Assembly: GCA_024763435.1 (NCBI GenBank)
Contig: JANTFN010000076.1
Location: forward strand, 1 to 7,745
DNA length: 7,745 nucleotides
Source of the DNA: Thermodesulfobacteriota bacterium
GTDB taxonomy: Bacteria > Desulfobacterota > S145-22
Direction: 5' to 3'
The translations under genes and the position numbers were made by a program. Shown here one piece after another: positions 1 through 6,404 of the stretch; position 1 is the first letter of the stretch; every line of letters begins with the position of its first letter. Under the pieces are notes generated by a model, which did no database searches, had not been told where the DNA came from, and was given only the letters and a program-made list of their open reading frames with translations.

Positions 1-20
1 TCAAAGATACGGCGTAATGT

Positions 21-1070
21 TCAGAAAACCCTGATAGAGGCCGCCTTGATAGTCGCGTAGCACTGGCGGCCGGGGGTAAGTGCCATCTCCGCGGCAGTCG
101 CGCGGGTAATCGTTGCCACAAGGGAAACGCCCCCTGTCTTCAGGGTTACATCTATCAGCGACGCGGCGAGGGGCCGCAGATCTTCAACAATACAGGCAAG
201 ACAGTTTCTCGCGCTGCTTTTCAACGGGACCGAAGAAAGAATAATATCTTCCGAGGGGATGGCAATTACGCCTTTTTTCTGTTCTCCGGAGGGAATTTCA
301 AGGAAAAACGCGCCCCGGACAAAACGGGTTGTCCCGTTGCTTTTTTCAACCGTTCCCTGAAAGATGTTTTTTACCCCGGTAAATTCAGCCACGAGCGGGT
401 CCGCGGGGTGGCTGCTGATCTCTTCTGGTGTGCCCTGCTGGACAAACCGCCCCGCGTGCAGTACCGCCATACGGTTGCCGAGATAAAGCCCCTCCTCAAA
501 ATCATGGGTGACGTGGACAATCGGGATGGTCATCTGTTGATGAATCGTCCTGAGTTCCTTTTGAAGCTCTCTTTTGGTGACCCGGTCCAGGGCGCTCAGG
601 GGTTCGTCAAGAAGCAGGAGGTCCGGTTTAACGATCAGGGCCCGCGCGAGGGCCACACGCTGTTTCTCTCCCCCGCTTAATCCCGCGATGCGGCGTTTTA
701 ACAGGGACCGGATACCCATCCGTTCCGCCATTTCCGTTACGTCACGTGTCACCTGGTTTCCTGGCCGATGCCGTATTTTCAGGGGAAAAGCGATGTTTGC
801 GAAGACCGACATATTCGGGAAAAGGGCAAAATCCTGGACCATCATGCTGAAGCCCCGGCGCTCCGGGACCAGGCGGGTGATGTCCTTGCCATCCTTGACA
901 ATTCGTCCGGTGGCGGGGGGTATCAACCCCGCGATAAGGGACAACAGGACGCTTTTTCCGGATCCCGTCGGGCCGAGGAGAATCCAGTATTCTCCCGTCT
1001 TCAGGGTTAACCGCACGGGGGAAAGCCGGAAGGCCCCTAAACGACAGGTGACATCAAGGATTTCAATCAC
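21..1070 (-). CDS. wtpC: Tungstate/molybdate ABC transporter ATP-binding protein (WtpC/ModC type)
   Basis: This is the cytoplasmic ATPase that powers import of tungstate and/or molybdate through the adjacent permease. Counting from the GTG start (349 aa), it has Walker A GPTGSGKS at 33-40, Q-loop Gln79, signature LSGGEKQ at 131-137, Walker B LLLLDEP at 151-157, D-loop SALD and H-loop His189. A C-terminal TOBE-like regulatory region follows from about residue 240. The frame stays open to 1148, but GTG at 1068-1070 is the better start. It has AAAGGGGA six bases upstream, the protein then begins directly with the first ABC beta strand (IEILDV), and the extra 26 residues would only read the permease end in another frame. 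It overlaps wtpB by 8 bp, so translation is probably coupled. The ABC ATPase assignment is certain. The substrate rests mainly on the permease, so molybdate (ModC) or another oxyanion such as sulfate remains possible. Confidence 0.88.
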   Translation of the reverse strand: MIEILDVTCRLGAFRLSPVRLTLKTGEYWILLGPTGSGKSVLLSLIAGLIPPATGRIVKDGKDITRLVPERRGFSMMVQDFALFPNMSVFANIAFPLKIRHRPGNQVTRDVTEMAERMGIRSLLKRRIAGLSGGEKQRVALARALIVKPDLLLLDEPLSALDRVTKRELQKELRTIHQQMTIPIVHVTHDFEEGLYLGNRMAVLHAGRFVQQGTPEEISSHPADPLVAEFTGVKNIFQGTVEKSNGTTRFVRGAFFLEIPSGEQKKGVIAIPSEDIILSSVPLKSSARNCLACIVEDLRPLAASLIDVTLKTGGVSLVATITRATAAEMALTPGRQCYATIKAASIRVF

Positions 1071-1845
1071 CGTTTTTCCCCTTTCGCGAGGCAAAAAACC
1101 GGAACAGGCTGAACAAAACGAGGCAGACAAGGACCAGCAGGGCGGCAACCGGATAGGCCAGTTTCAGGCCGTATGCCTCAAAACGTTCAAAAATAAGAAC
1201 TGGTGTTACCATGGGGTGGTAGGTCAGGATGATAATCGCGCCGAATTCGCTGATACCGCGGGCCCACATCAACAGGGCCCCCGACACAATCCCCCGCAGC
1301 GCGAGGGGAAGGCTCAGGCGGAAGAAGACCTGTGCGGGTGTGGCGCCCAGTGTCCGCGCTACCGCCTCCATCCGGGGGGAGACACCCATGAAGGCGTCTC
1401 TTGCCGCGTTAATCAAAAAAGGCGCGCTGACAAACATCATGGCAATCACGATACCCGCCTCAGTCCCCACAAAAGAGATGCCGAAAAACGAGAAGAAGGC
1501 CCCGCCCAGAAAATGCCGGCCAAAAACCATCAGCAGGGCGATACCCGCGGCGGTATGCGGTACCACTATCGGCAGATCCACCATTCCCTGGATAAGACTT
1601 TTAAAGGGAAAGGTTTTTTTCGCAAGTAAAAAAGCGAGGGGCACGCCGGTGACAAAGGCCAGCACTGTCGCCCACAAGGCGCAGCGCAGGGTCAGGAAAA
1701 TGGATTGAATCACCTCGGCGTCGGCAAGAACCTTTCGCGCGGCAGGGATGTCAAGCGAAAAAACCATCCTGAAAACAGGGATGACAAGGAACAGAAACAG
1801 CAGAATTCCAAGAACCGCGAAGCCTTTCTCAAAAAACGTCTTCAT
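1063..1845 (-). CDS. wtpB: Tungstate/molybdate ABC transporter permease (WtpB/ModB type)
   Basis: This is the inner-membrane channel subunit of an oxyanion importer. From ATG 1845 it is 260 aa, normal for the family, with about six hydrophobic segments, the first at residues 9-30. The EAA loop that docks on the ATPase is visible at about 160-189 (EAVARTLGATP, then LPLALRGI). The segments DLPIVVPHTAAGIALL (90-105) and MWARGISEFGAI (193-204) resemble WtpB/ModB permeases, with the ISEFGA form recalling archaeal-type WtpB. An in-frame GTG at 1905 would add 20 residues with no membrane-protein character (QQIQYPTCDARPF), so I chose the ATG, although neither start has a good Shine-Dalgarno. wtpC follows with an 8-bp overlap. 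No substrate-binding protein precedes it, unlike the usual A-B-C order. TupB is a less likely alternative. Confidence 0.85.
   Translation of the reverse strand: MKTFFEKGFAVLGILLFLFLVIPVFRMVFSLDIPAARKVLADAEVIQSIFLTLRCALWATVLAFVTGVPLAFLLAKKTFPFKSLIQGMVDLPIVVPHTAAGIALLMVFGRHFLGGAFFSFFGISFVGTEAGIVIAMMFVSAPFLINAARDAFMGVSPRMEAVARTLGATPAQVFFRLSLPLALRGIVSGALLMWARGISEFGAIIILTYHPMVTPVLIFERFEAYGLKLAYPVAALLVLVCLVLFSLFRFFASRKGKNGD
1077..1084 (-). promoter_or_regulatory. Shine-Dalgarno for wtpC that decides the GTG start
   Basis: AAAGGGGA on the minus strand lies six bases before GTG 1070-1068, inside the last codons of wtpB. The spacing is ideal and supports the GTG over the longer ATG-initiated frame that begins at 1148. 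Confidence 0.7.
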
Positions 1846-1853
1846 GATGCTTA

Positions 1854-1882
1854 ACCATACCGAAAAGGGGCGGGCGTCACAA
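1854..1882 (-). promoter_or_regulatory. Possible sigma-70-like promoter for wtpBC
   Basis: On the minus strand TTGTGA (1882-1877) is separated by 17 bases from TATGGT (1859-1854), each matching the sigma-70 consensus at four of six positions. Transcription would start at about 1847, almost at the wtpB ATG, giving a nearly leaderless message. That would fit the absence of a Shine-Dalgarno, but the match is modest and could be chance. Confidence 0.25.
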
Positions 1883-1924
1883 GTGGGATACTGGATTTGT
1901 TGCACTCAAATAGAAATGTTCTGC

Positions 1925-1952
1925 TTGACACGTCGCTAAACATGATTATTTT
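1925..1952 (+). promoter_or_regulatory. Predicted promoter of hsp20
   Basis: A perfect -35 box TTGACA (1925-1930) is followed after 16 bases by TATTTT (1947-1952), which matches the -10 consensus at four of six positions. The start of transcription would be near 1959, leaving a leader of about 25 bases that contains the strong ribosome site. The heat-shock (sigma-32) pattern is not clearly present: there is a CTTGACA but no CCCCAT-type -10. I saw no CIRCE inverted repeat. Confidence 0.5.
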
Positions 1953-1971
1953 TTGTTTGAAAGAAAAAAAT

Positions 1972-1980
1972 GGAGGTGAT
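1972..1980 (+). promoter_or_regulatory. Strong Shine-Dalgarno that sets the hsp20 start
   Basis: GGAGGTGAT is a full complement of the 16S rRNA tail. It ends four bases before ATG 1985. The in-frame ATG at 1970 overlaps this site and the ATG at 1979 is too close to it, so ATG 1985 is the true start. Confidence 0.85.
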
Positions 1981-1984
1981 GGAA

Positions 1985-2437
1985 ATGGCACTGGTAAGAT
2001 GGGAACCTTTTCAGGATCTCCTGGCAATTCAGGAGAGAATGAACCGTCTCTTTGACGAGACGCTTCAGCGCACACATTCAAGGGAAGATGAGGATCTTTC
2101 GGCAGGATTGTGGTCGCCGCCCGTCGATATCTATGAGACGGAAAACGAGATAATCCTAAAGGCGGAGCTTCCCGAAATCGATCAGAAAGACATTGACATC
2201 AAGGTCGAGGACAGCACGCTGACCATCCGGGGAGAACGAAAGTTCGAAAGAGAAACGAAAAAAGAGAACTATCACCGGATCGAGCGCGCTTACGGGAAAT
2301 TTCACCGCTCCTTCTCGCTGCCAAACACGATTGATCAGGAGAAAATCAATGCCTCTTTTAAAGACGGCATCCTCAAACTGGTCATGCCGAAAAGAGAAGA
2401 AACCAAACCGAAACAGATCAGCGTGGAAGTTAAATAA
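1985..2437 (+). CDS. Small heat-shock protein, Hsp20/alpha-crystallin family
   Basis: This is an ATP-independent cytoplasmic chaperone that holds unfolding proteins, usually as a large oligomer. From ATG 1985 it is 150 aa, typical for bacterial class A Hsp20. The N-terminal arm begins MALVRWEPFQDL and continues to about residue 42. The alpha-crystallin domain spans about 45-136, starting PPVDIYETENEI, with RGERK at 82-86 and the family hallmark ASFKDGILKLVMPK at 123-136. A short tail carries the I-x-V oligomerisation motif (ISV, 145-147). It has its own strong promoter and ribosome site, stands alone, and is followed by a terminator hairpin. It is divergent from wtpBC. The family call is firm. 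The number and roles of paralogues in this genome cannot be judged from here. Confidence 0.95.
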   Translation: MALVRWEPFQDLLAIQERMNRLFDETLQRTHSREDEDLSAGLWSPPVDIYETENEIILKAELPEIDQKDIDIKVEDSTLTIRGERKFERETKKENYHRIERAYGKFHRSFSLPNTIDQEKINASFKDGILKLVMPKREETKPKQISVEVK

Positions 2438-2461
2438 AGATCGCGTTGATAAACGGGTTCA

Positions 2462-2489
2462 AAAGAGAGGGGATTTTTCCCCTCTCTTT
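2462..2489. terminator. Intrinsic, probably bidirectional terminator between hsp20 and the DJ-1 gene
   Basis: AAAGAGAGGGG (2462-2472) and CCCCTCTCTTT (2479-2489) are exact reverse complements, forming an 11-bp stem around a six-base loop ATTTTT. The plus-strand arm ends in TTT followed by GTTTATG, and the minus-strand arm ends in TTTTGAA, so each direction has a short U run. It lies 24 bp after the hsp20 stop and 56 bp beyond the stop of the convergent DJ-1 gene. Confidence 0.85.
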
Positions 2490-2545
2490 GTTTATGACAA
2501 TTTCACACGTAAAAACAAAACACCCAGGTTAGTGCGTTAGCAACA

Positions 2546-3133
2546 TTACAGTTCGATTTTTACACCCAGAACAGTTAGAAATTTCCTGATCCATTCCGGG
2601 TGCGCCGGCCACGCAGGGGCGCTCACCAGCCTGCCATCCACGTAGGCGTTGGAAAACGTCTCATTATTCGGAATCCACTTTCCCCCGGCCCTCTCGATAT
2701 CCGGTCCAACCGCGGGATAGCCGCAACACTCCCGCCCCTCCAAAACCCCCGCTGCCGCAAGGATCTGTGGTCCATGGCAGATGGCCGCCACCGGCTTGTT
2801 CGCCTTGAAAAATTCCTGGGTGATTTCGAGAACCCTGGGATAGAGGCGCAGATACTCCGGGGCGCGCCCACCGGGTATTACCAGGCCATCGTAGTCTGCC
2901 ACTTTCACGCCATCGAAATCCGCTGTAATCTGGAAGTTATGCCCTACCTTCTCGGAATAGGTCTGGTCGCCTTCAAAATCGTGGATTGCTGTTTTCACGG
3001 CATCGCCCGCCTTTTTATCGGGGCATACGGCATCCACCTGGCATCCCACCATGGTCAGCATCTGGAAAGGCACCATCGCCTCGTAATCCTCAACAAAATC
3101 CCCAACAAACATTAAAATCTTTTTCTCGGCCAT
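2546..3133 (-). CDS. DJ-1/PfpI family protein (class I glutamine amidotransferase-like fold)
   Basis: This is a 195-aa single-domain member of the DJ-1/PfpI superfamily. The nucleophile elbow AICHGP places the reactive cysteine at Cys119 followed by His120, and the conserved acidic residue is in the N-terminal DFVEDYE segment (Glu15 or Glu18). Other family marks are YDGLVIPGGRAPEYLR (81-96) and the C-terminal AWPAHPEW (174-181). From memory, the phrases EDYEAMVPFQ, VCPDKKAGD, HDFEGDQTY and GHNF are strikingly like each repeat of plant DJ-1D, some of whose relatives act as cofactor-free glyoxalases or protein deglycases. A role in detoxifying methylglyoxal or a similar aldehyde stress is therefore inferred. 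Older annotations would say intracellular protease. The start has AAAGGAGA five bases upstream. It is divergent from the MFS gene and is not in an operon with hsp20. Confidence 0.92.
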   Translation of the reverse strand: MAEKKILMFVGDFVEDYEAMVPFQMLTMVGCQVDAVCPDKKAGDAVKTAIHDFEGDQTYSEKVGHNFQITADFDGVKVADYDGLVIPGGRAPEYLRLYPRVLEITQEFFKANKPVAAICHGPQILAAAGVLEGRECCGYPAVGPDIERAGGKWIPNNETFSNAYVDGRLVSAPAWPAHPEWIRKFLTVLGVKIEL

Positions 3134-3138
3134 TGTGA

Positions 3139-3146
3139 TCTCCTTT
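3139..3146 (-). promoter_or_regulatory. Shine-Dalgarno of the DJ-1/PfpI gene
   Basis: AAAGGAGA on the minus strand, five bases before ATG 3133, fixes the start of the DJ-1-like protein. Confidence 0.75.
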
Positions 3147-3180
3147 TGTCATGGTTTAAAGGTTAAATACCCGCATAGCA

Positions 3181-3196
3181 TGGTAAATCTATACCA
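3181..3196. repeat. Operator-like inverted repeat TGGTA-N6-TACCA
   Basis: TGGTA (3181-3185) and TACCA (3192-3196) are perfect inverted arms with a six-base centre. They lie in the divergent DJ-1/MFS intergenic region and frame the predicted -10 box of the DJ-1 gene. A dimeric repressor bound here would block that promoter. Five-base arms can occur by chance, so this is only a candidate site. Confidence 0.3.
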
Positions 3197-3214
3197 ATTT
3201 TTCGCTTTTCGCAA
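3186..3214 (-). promoter_or_regulatory. Predicted promoter of the DJ-1/PfpI gene
   Basis: Minus-strand TTGCGA (3214-3209), a 17-base spacer and TAGATT (3191-3186) each match the sigma-70 consensus at four of six positions. The leader would be about 45 bases, and the Shine-Dalgarno sits properly within it. The -10 box occupies the centre of an inverted repeat at 3181-3196. Confidence 0.4.
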
Positions 3215-3308
3215 CGGTCCAGGATTGATGGCTTCGTAAACACGAATCCCTTTTCCCTAAACGTCCCTCCTTTACTTTTTCCCGGCAAGCCGATACAAAA
3301 AAGGAATC

Positions 3309-4511
3309 ATGAACGCAAATGAACGCCGTATTCTGATTATGACGAGTTTTGGCCATTTTATGAGTCATTTCAACATGATGGTCTTTCCCGCCCTTGTCCT
3401 GCCCCTGACAACCTATTACCATCTCGATTTCGGCCAGGTGGTTCGCCTCTCTTTTCTGATGTATCTCTTCTATGGCATTTCCGCGCTGCCGTGGGGACTT
3501 GCAACCGACAGGCTGGGCGCGAAGCGGCTTCTCATGCTCTTTTTCTTCGGGACGGGGATTTGCGCGTTGCTTGCCGCGCTTTTTATGGGAACTTCCCTGG
3601 GATTTACCCTGTTTCTGGCGGGAATCGGCATCTTTTCGGGAATTTACCATCCCGCGGGGATCGGGTTGATTTCCAGGGGAATCCGCCAGATCGGCAAGGG
3701 CATGGGCATCAACGGCATGGCGGGAAACCTGGGATTTGCCTTTGCGCCCCTCATCACGGGATTCATCAACTGGCAGTGGGGACCGAGGGCAGCCTATCTT
3801 TTTCTGGGGCTTTTCAACCTCCTGGGATGCGCCCTTATCTTTTTCCTCGGGGTTGAAGAACCGGGGCGAAAGGCAGACGCCAAAAAATCGGATGGCGACG
3901 GGATGCTGAAGGCCTTTGTTATCCTCTGCGTTGCCATGATTCTGGGGGGAATTACCTTCCGGGGACTGACGGTGACGCTGCCTTCCCTCTTTGAACTCCG
4001 GAACCCTGAGCTTCTGAAAGCGTTAGCGCACACCGTGAGTTTTCTCCAGTCCCACAATGTGTCGGCCACGCTTCTGACCTCCCTGGTCTTTGTGATTGGT
4101 ATCTTTGGTGTGTATCTTGGCGGATATGTCGCGGATCACACGGATCTCAGGCGTTCGTATATCGTGTTCAACGGCCTCGCCTTTTTCGGCGCCCTGGGCA
4201 TGGCCTTTTTTACCAATATCCCTTTAATCGCCGTTTCCATTTTCTACGCCTTTTTCCTCATGGGGCTGCAGCCCATCGAGAACACGCTGATTGCGCGCTA
4301 TACACCCGACCGCCTTCGGCATTCGGGATATGGGGTCAAATTCGTCCTGAAGTTCGGAGTCGGTGCCCTGGCCGTGCAGCTTATCGGGTGGATCAAGACC
4401 GAATGGTCGATTCAGGCGGTATTTATCATGATGGCCCTGATTTCGGTCCTCGTTGTGGCAACGATTGCGACCCTGATCATTGTGACACGTCCCCTGAAGG
4501 CCCATTCTTAG
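3309..4511 (+). CDS. Major facilitator superfamily transporter, substrate unknown
   Basis: This is a 400-aa inner-membrane protein with about 12 hydrophobic segments and almost no N-terminal extension. The MFS loop 2-3 motif is clear: GLATDRLGAKR at 63-73, with a degenerate copy GYVADHTDLRR at 272-282 in the second half. The segment GIYHPAGIGLIS (111-122) and the start SFGHFMSHFNMMVFPALVLPL recall the fosmidomycin-resistance-like branch of drug exporters, but this is only a likeness. A hydrophilic central loop lies at about 182-199 (EEPGRKADAKKSDGDG), and there is a polar stretch of some 25 residues at 227-252. AAGGA lies three bases before ATG 3309, tight but usable. recQ follows 21 bp after the stop, so the two may be co-transcribed. 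The function cannot be told from the context. Confidence 0.88.
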   Translation: MNANERRILIMTSFGHFMSHFNMMVFPALVLPLTTYYHLDFGQVVRLSFLMYLFYGISALPWGLATDRLGAKRLLMLFFFGTGICALLAALFMGTSLGFTLFLAGIGIFSGIYHPAGIGLISRGIRQIGKGMGINGMAGNLGFAFAPLITGFINWQWGPRAAYLFLGLFNLLGCALIFFLGVEEPGRKADAKKSDGDGMLKAFVILCVAMILGGITFRGLTVTLPSLFELRNPELLKALAHTVSFLQSHNVSATLLTSLVFVIGIFGVYLGGYVADHTDLRRSYIVFNGLAFFGALGMAFFTNIPLIAVSIFYAFFLMGLQPIENTLIARYTPDRLRHSGYGVKFVLKFGVGALAVQLIGWIKTEWSIQAVFIMMALISVLVVATIATLIIVTRPLKAHS

Positions 4512-4532
4512 AATTTTTTCGAAAAGTACCTG

Positions 4533-6404
4533 ATGGAAAAATCTAATCATATTCCCCCAGAATCAGAGAAGCGTGTTATGCCGGAGCACAACACGCTTCT
4601 GGACAATAAGCTGCGGGAGATTTTCGGATATACCTCTTTCAATCCCCATCAGCGGGAAATCATCGATACTGTCCGGTCGGGGCGGGATTGTGTGGCAATA
4701 CTGCCCACCGGGAGCGGAAAATCCCTGTGCTACCAACTGCCGGCCATTCTCTCCGGTGACAAGTTGGCGGTCGTGGTTTCCCCTCTGATCTCGTTAATGA
4801 AAGACCAGGTCCTGCAACTGGATCAATTGGGTGATTACGCGGTGCTGCTCAACTCGTCGCTGACGCGAAAAACCTACCAGGCCAACGTGGCCCGAATTGC
4901 CTCGGGGCAGGCCAGAATTCTCTATGTGGCCCCGGAAACCCTGATGAAACCCTACATCCTGGATCTGTTAAACAGCGTAACAGTCAGTTTCCTGACCATT
5001 GATGAGGCCCACTGCATTTCGGAATGGGGCCACGATTTCAGGCCGGAATATCGTCAACTGGCCGCGCTCCGGGGGCGCTTCCCCAATCTTCCCGTACTGG
5101 CGCTTACCGCCACCGCGACCAGCCGGGTAAGGGAAGATATTATCACCAGTCTCCAGATGCGGAATCCCGCGGTGTTTGTTGCCAGCTTTGACAGGCCGAA
5201 CCTTTTTCTTGAGGTGAAAGAAAAAACAAAGGCGTTCAAACAATTAACCGCTTTTCTCAATAAATTTCCGGACCAGTCCGGAATTATCTACTGCGCGTCG
5301 CGGAATGAAACCGACCGGGTGGCCACAAAACTCGCGGAACGCGGATTTGCCGTCCGTCCTTACCACGCGGGGATGACCGCGAAGGCCCGGACCCGGAACC
5401 AGGAAGCGTTCATCCGGGATGACGTGAGAATTATCGTGGCAACCATCGCCTTTGGGATGGGAATTAATAAACCGGATGTCCGCTTTGTCGTGCACTACGA
5501 CCTGCCCAAAAATATCGAGTCCTACTACCAGCAGATTGGACGCGCGGGGCGAGACGGACTCCCTGCCCATTGCCTGCTTTTACTGGGTTACGGGGACATT
5601 TCAAAAATAAAGTATTTTATCGCGCAAAAAGAAAGTGAAAAAGAAATTCGTATTGCCAAAAACCAGCTCACGGTTATGTTGTCCTATGCCGAGGCTACCT
5701 GTTGCCGCCGGATTCCAATGCTCAGTTACTTTGGCGAGACATACCAGAAAGAAAACTGCGGTGCCTGCGACAATTGTGTGGCGGATGCCCGCGTCGAGAC
5801 ACGGGACCTTTCCGTGGAGGCGCAGAAGTTCATGTCCTGTATCTGGCGGACCGGCCAGATGTTCGGTATGGGTTACATCATCAATGTCTTGCGCGGTTCC
5901 ACGGATAAAAGAATCCTCCAAAACGGGCACGATAAACTTTCCACCTGGGGAATCGGGAAAGATCACACCTGGCAGGCATGGCAGCAGTTGGGGCGCCAGC
6001 TCATTGCCCACGATTTTGTAAACCAGGATCCGGCTTATGGGGGGTTGAAGCTGACGGAGGCGGCCTGGCCGGTGCTTCGGGCTGAAAAAATATTCATGGG
6101 ACGGATGGAAGAAGGAGAAACCATGGAGAAGGCCTCATCCCGCAAGGCAGCCGCGGGCAAGGACAAAGGGGATTTTTCTGATCCCGCCAAACGCGATCTT
6201 TTCCAGGTGCTGAGGCAAAAGCGAAAGGAACTTGCGCAACAAAAGGGTGTGCCGCCGTACGTGGTTTTCAGCGATCGAACCTTAATGGAAATGGCCGAAT
6301 ATTGCCCTTCCACCCTGGCAGAAATGGCTGAAATCCATGGTATTGGTGCCGTCAAACTGAAGCGCTACGGCAGTATTTTTCTCGCCGTACTGAACAATTT
6401 CTGA
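4533..6404 (+). CDS. recQ: ATP-dependent DNA helicase RecQ
   Basis: This is a superfamily 2 3'-5' DNA helicase acting in recombination and stalled-fork repair. At 623 aa it is full length for RecQ with every domain present. The helicase core has Walker A TGSGKS (59-64), DEAH (157-160) with the RecQ aromatic-rich loop CISEWGHDFRPEY, motif III TATAT (192-196) and motif VI QQIGRAGRDG (333-342). The zinc site is Cys391, Cys409, Cys412 and Cys415. The winged-helix RQC region covers about 425-520, a charged linker about 523-552, and a C-terminal HRDC domain about 553-621. Neither ATG 4533 nor the in-frame ATG 4578 (residue 16) has a convincing Shine-Dalgarno. Conservation begins near residue 27, so either start is possible. 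It follows the MFS gene by 21 bp, and its last 53 bp overlap convergent mutY. Confidence 0.96.
   Translation: MEKSNHIPPESEKRVMPEHNTLLDNKLREIFGYTSFNPHQREIIDTVRSGRDCVAILPTGSGKSLCYQLPAILSGDKLAVVVSPLISLMKDQVLQLDQLGDYAVLLNSSLTRKTYQANVARIASGQARILYVAPETLMKPYILDLLNSVTVSFLTIDEAHCISEWGHDFRPEYRQLAALRGRFPNLPVLALTATATSRVREDIITSLQMRNPAVFVASFDRPNLFLEVKEKTKAFKQLTAFLNKFPDQSGIIYCASRNETDRVATKLAERGFAVRPYHAGMTAKARTRNQEAFIRDDVRIIVATIAFGMGINKPDVRFVVHYDLPKNIESYYQQIGRAGRDGLPAHCLLLLGYGDISKIKYFIAQKESEKEIRIAKNQLTVMLSYAEATCCRRIPMLSYFGETYQKENCGACDNCVADARVETRDLSVEAQKFMSCIWRTGQMFGMGYIINVLRGSTDKRILQNGHDKLSTWGIGKDHTWQAWQQLGRQLIAHDFVNQDPAYGGLKLTEAAWPVLRAEKIFMGRMEEGETMEKASSRKAAAGKDKGDFSDPAKRDLFQVLRQKRKELAQQKGVPPYVVFSDRTLMEMAEYCPSTLAEMAEIHGIGAVKLKRYGSIFLAVLNNF
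5266..5283. repeat. 18-bp perfect inverted repeat inside recQ
   Basis: TTCCGGAC (5266-5273) and GTCCGGAA (5276-5283) are exact reverse complements separated by CA. It lies in recQ codons for FPDQSGI at the start of the second RecA-like lobe. It has no U run and is not placed like a terminator. I see no second copy in the window. Confidence 0.5.

Noticed and set aside
1..20. The 20 bases left of the wtpC stop as part of a next gene
   Set aside because: It is too short to support any call. A downstream gene outside the window is possible but not visible.
574..1629. Long open frame on the plus strand (about 350 codons) opposite wtpB and wtpC
   Set aside because: Its translation is Arg/Pro/Gly-rich, low in hydrophobic order and has no recognisable domain. 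The opposite strand encodes two clear transporter proteins with all motifs, so this is an antisense shadow.
1846..1905. GTG at 1905 as the start of wtpB
   Set aside because: It would add 20 polar residues before the cytoplasmic end of the first membrane helix, has no ribosome site, and is not seen in family members I know.
3271..3299. TTTACT-N17-TACAAA as a promoter for the MFS gene
   Set aside because: It would start transcription at about 3306, removing the AAGGA ribosome site three bases before the ATG from the message. The two cannot both be functional, so I do not list it.
4516..4525. Palindrome TTTTCGAAAA between the MFS gene and recQ
   Set aside because: Ten bases of AT-rich palindrome is too short and self-complementary without a loop, so it is neither a terminator nor a convincing operator. 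The genes are only 21 bp apart.
5601..6011. Open frame of 136 codons on the minus strand inside recQ
   Set aside because: It lies wholly opposite the zinc-binding and RQC parts of a complete recQ and shows no family motif or ribosome site.
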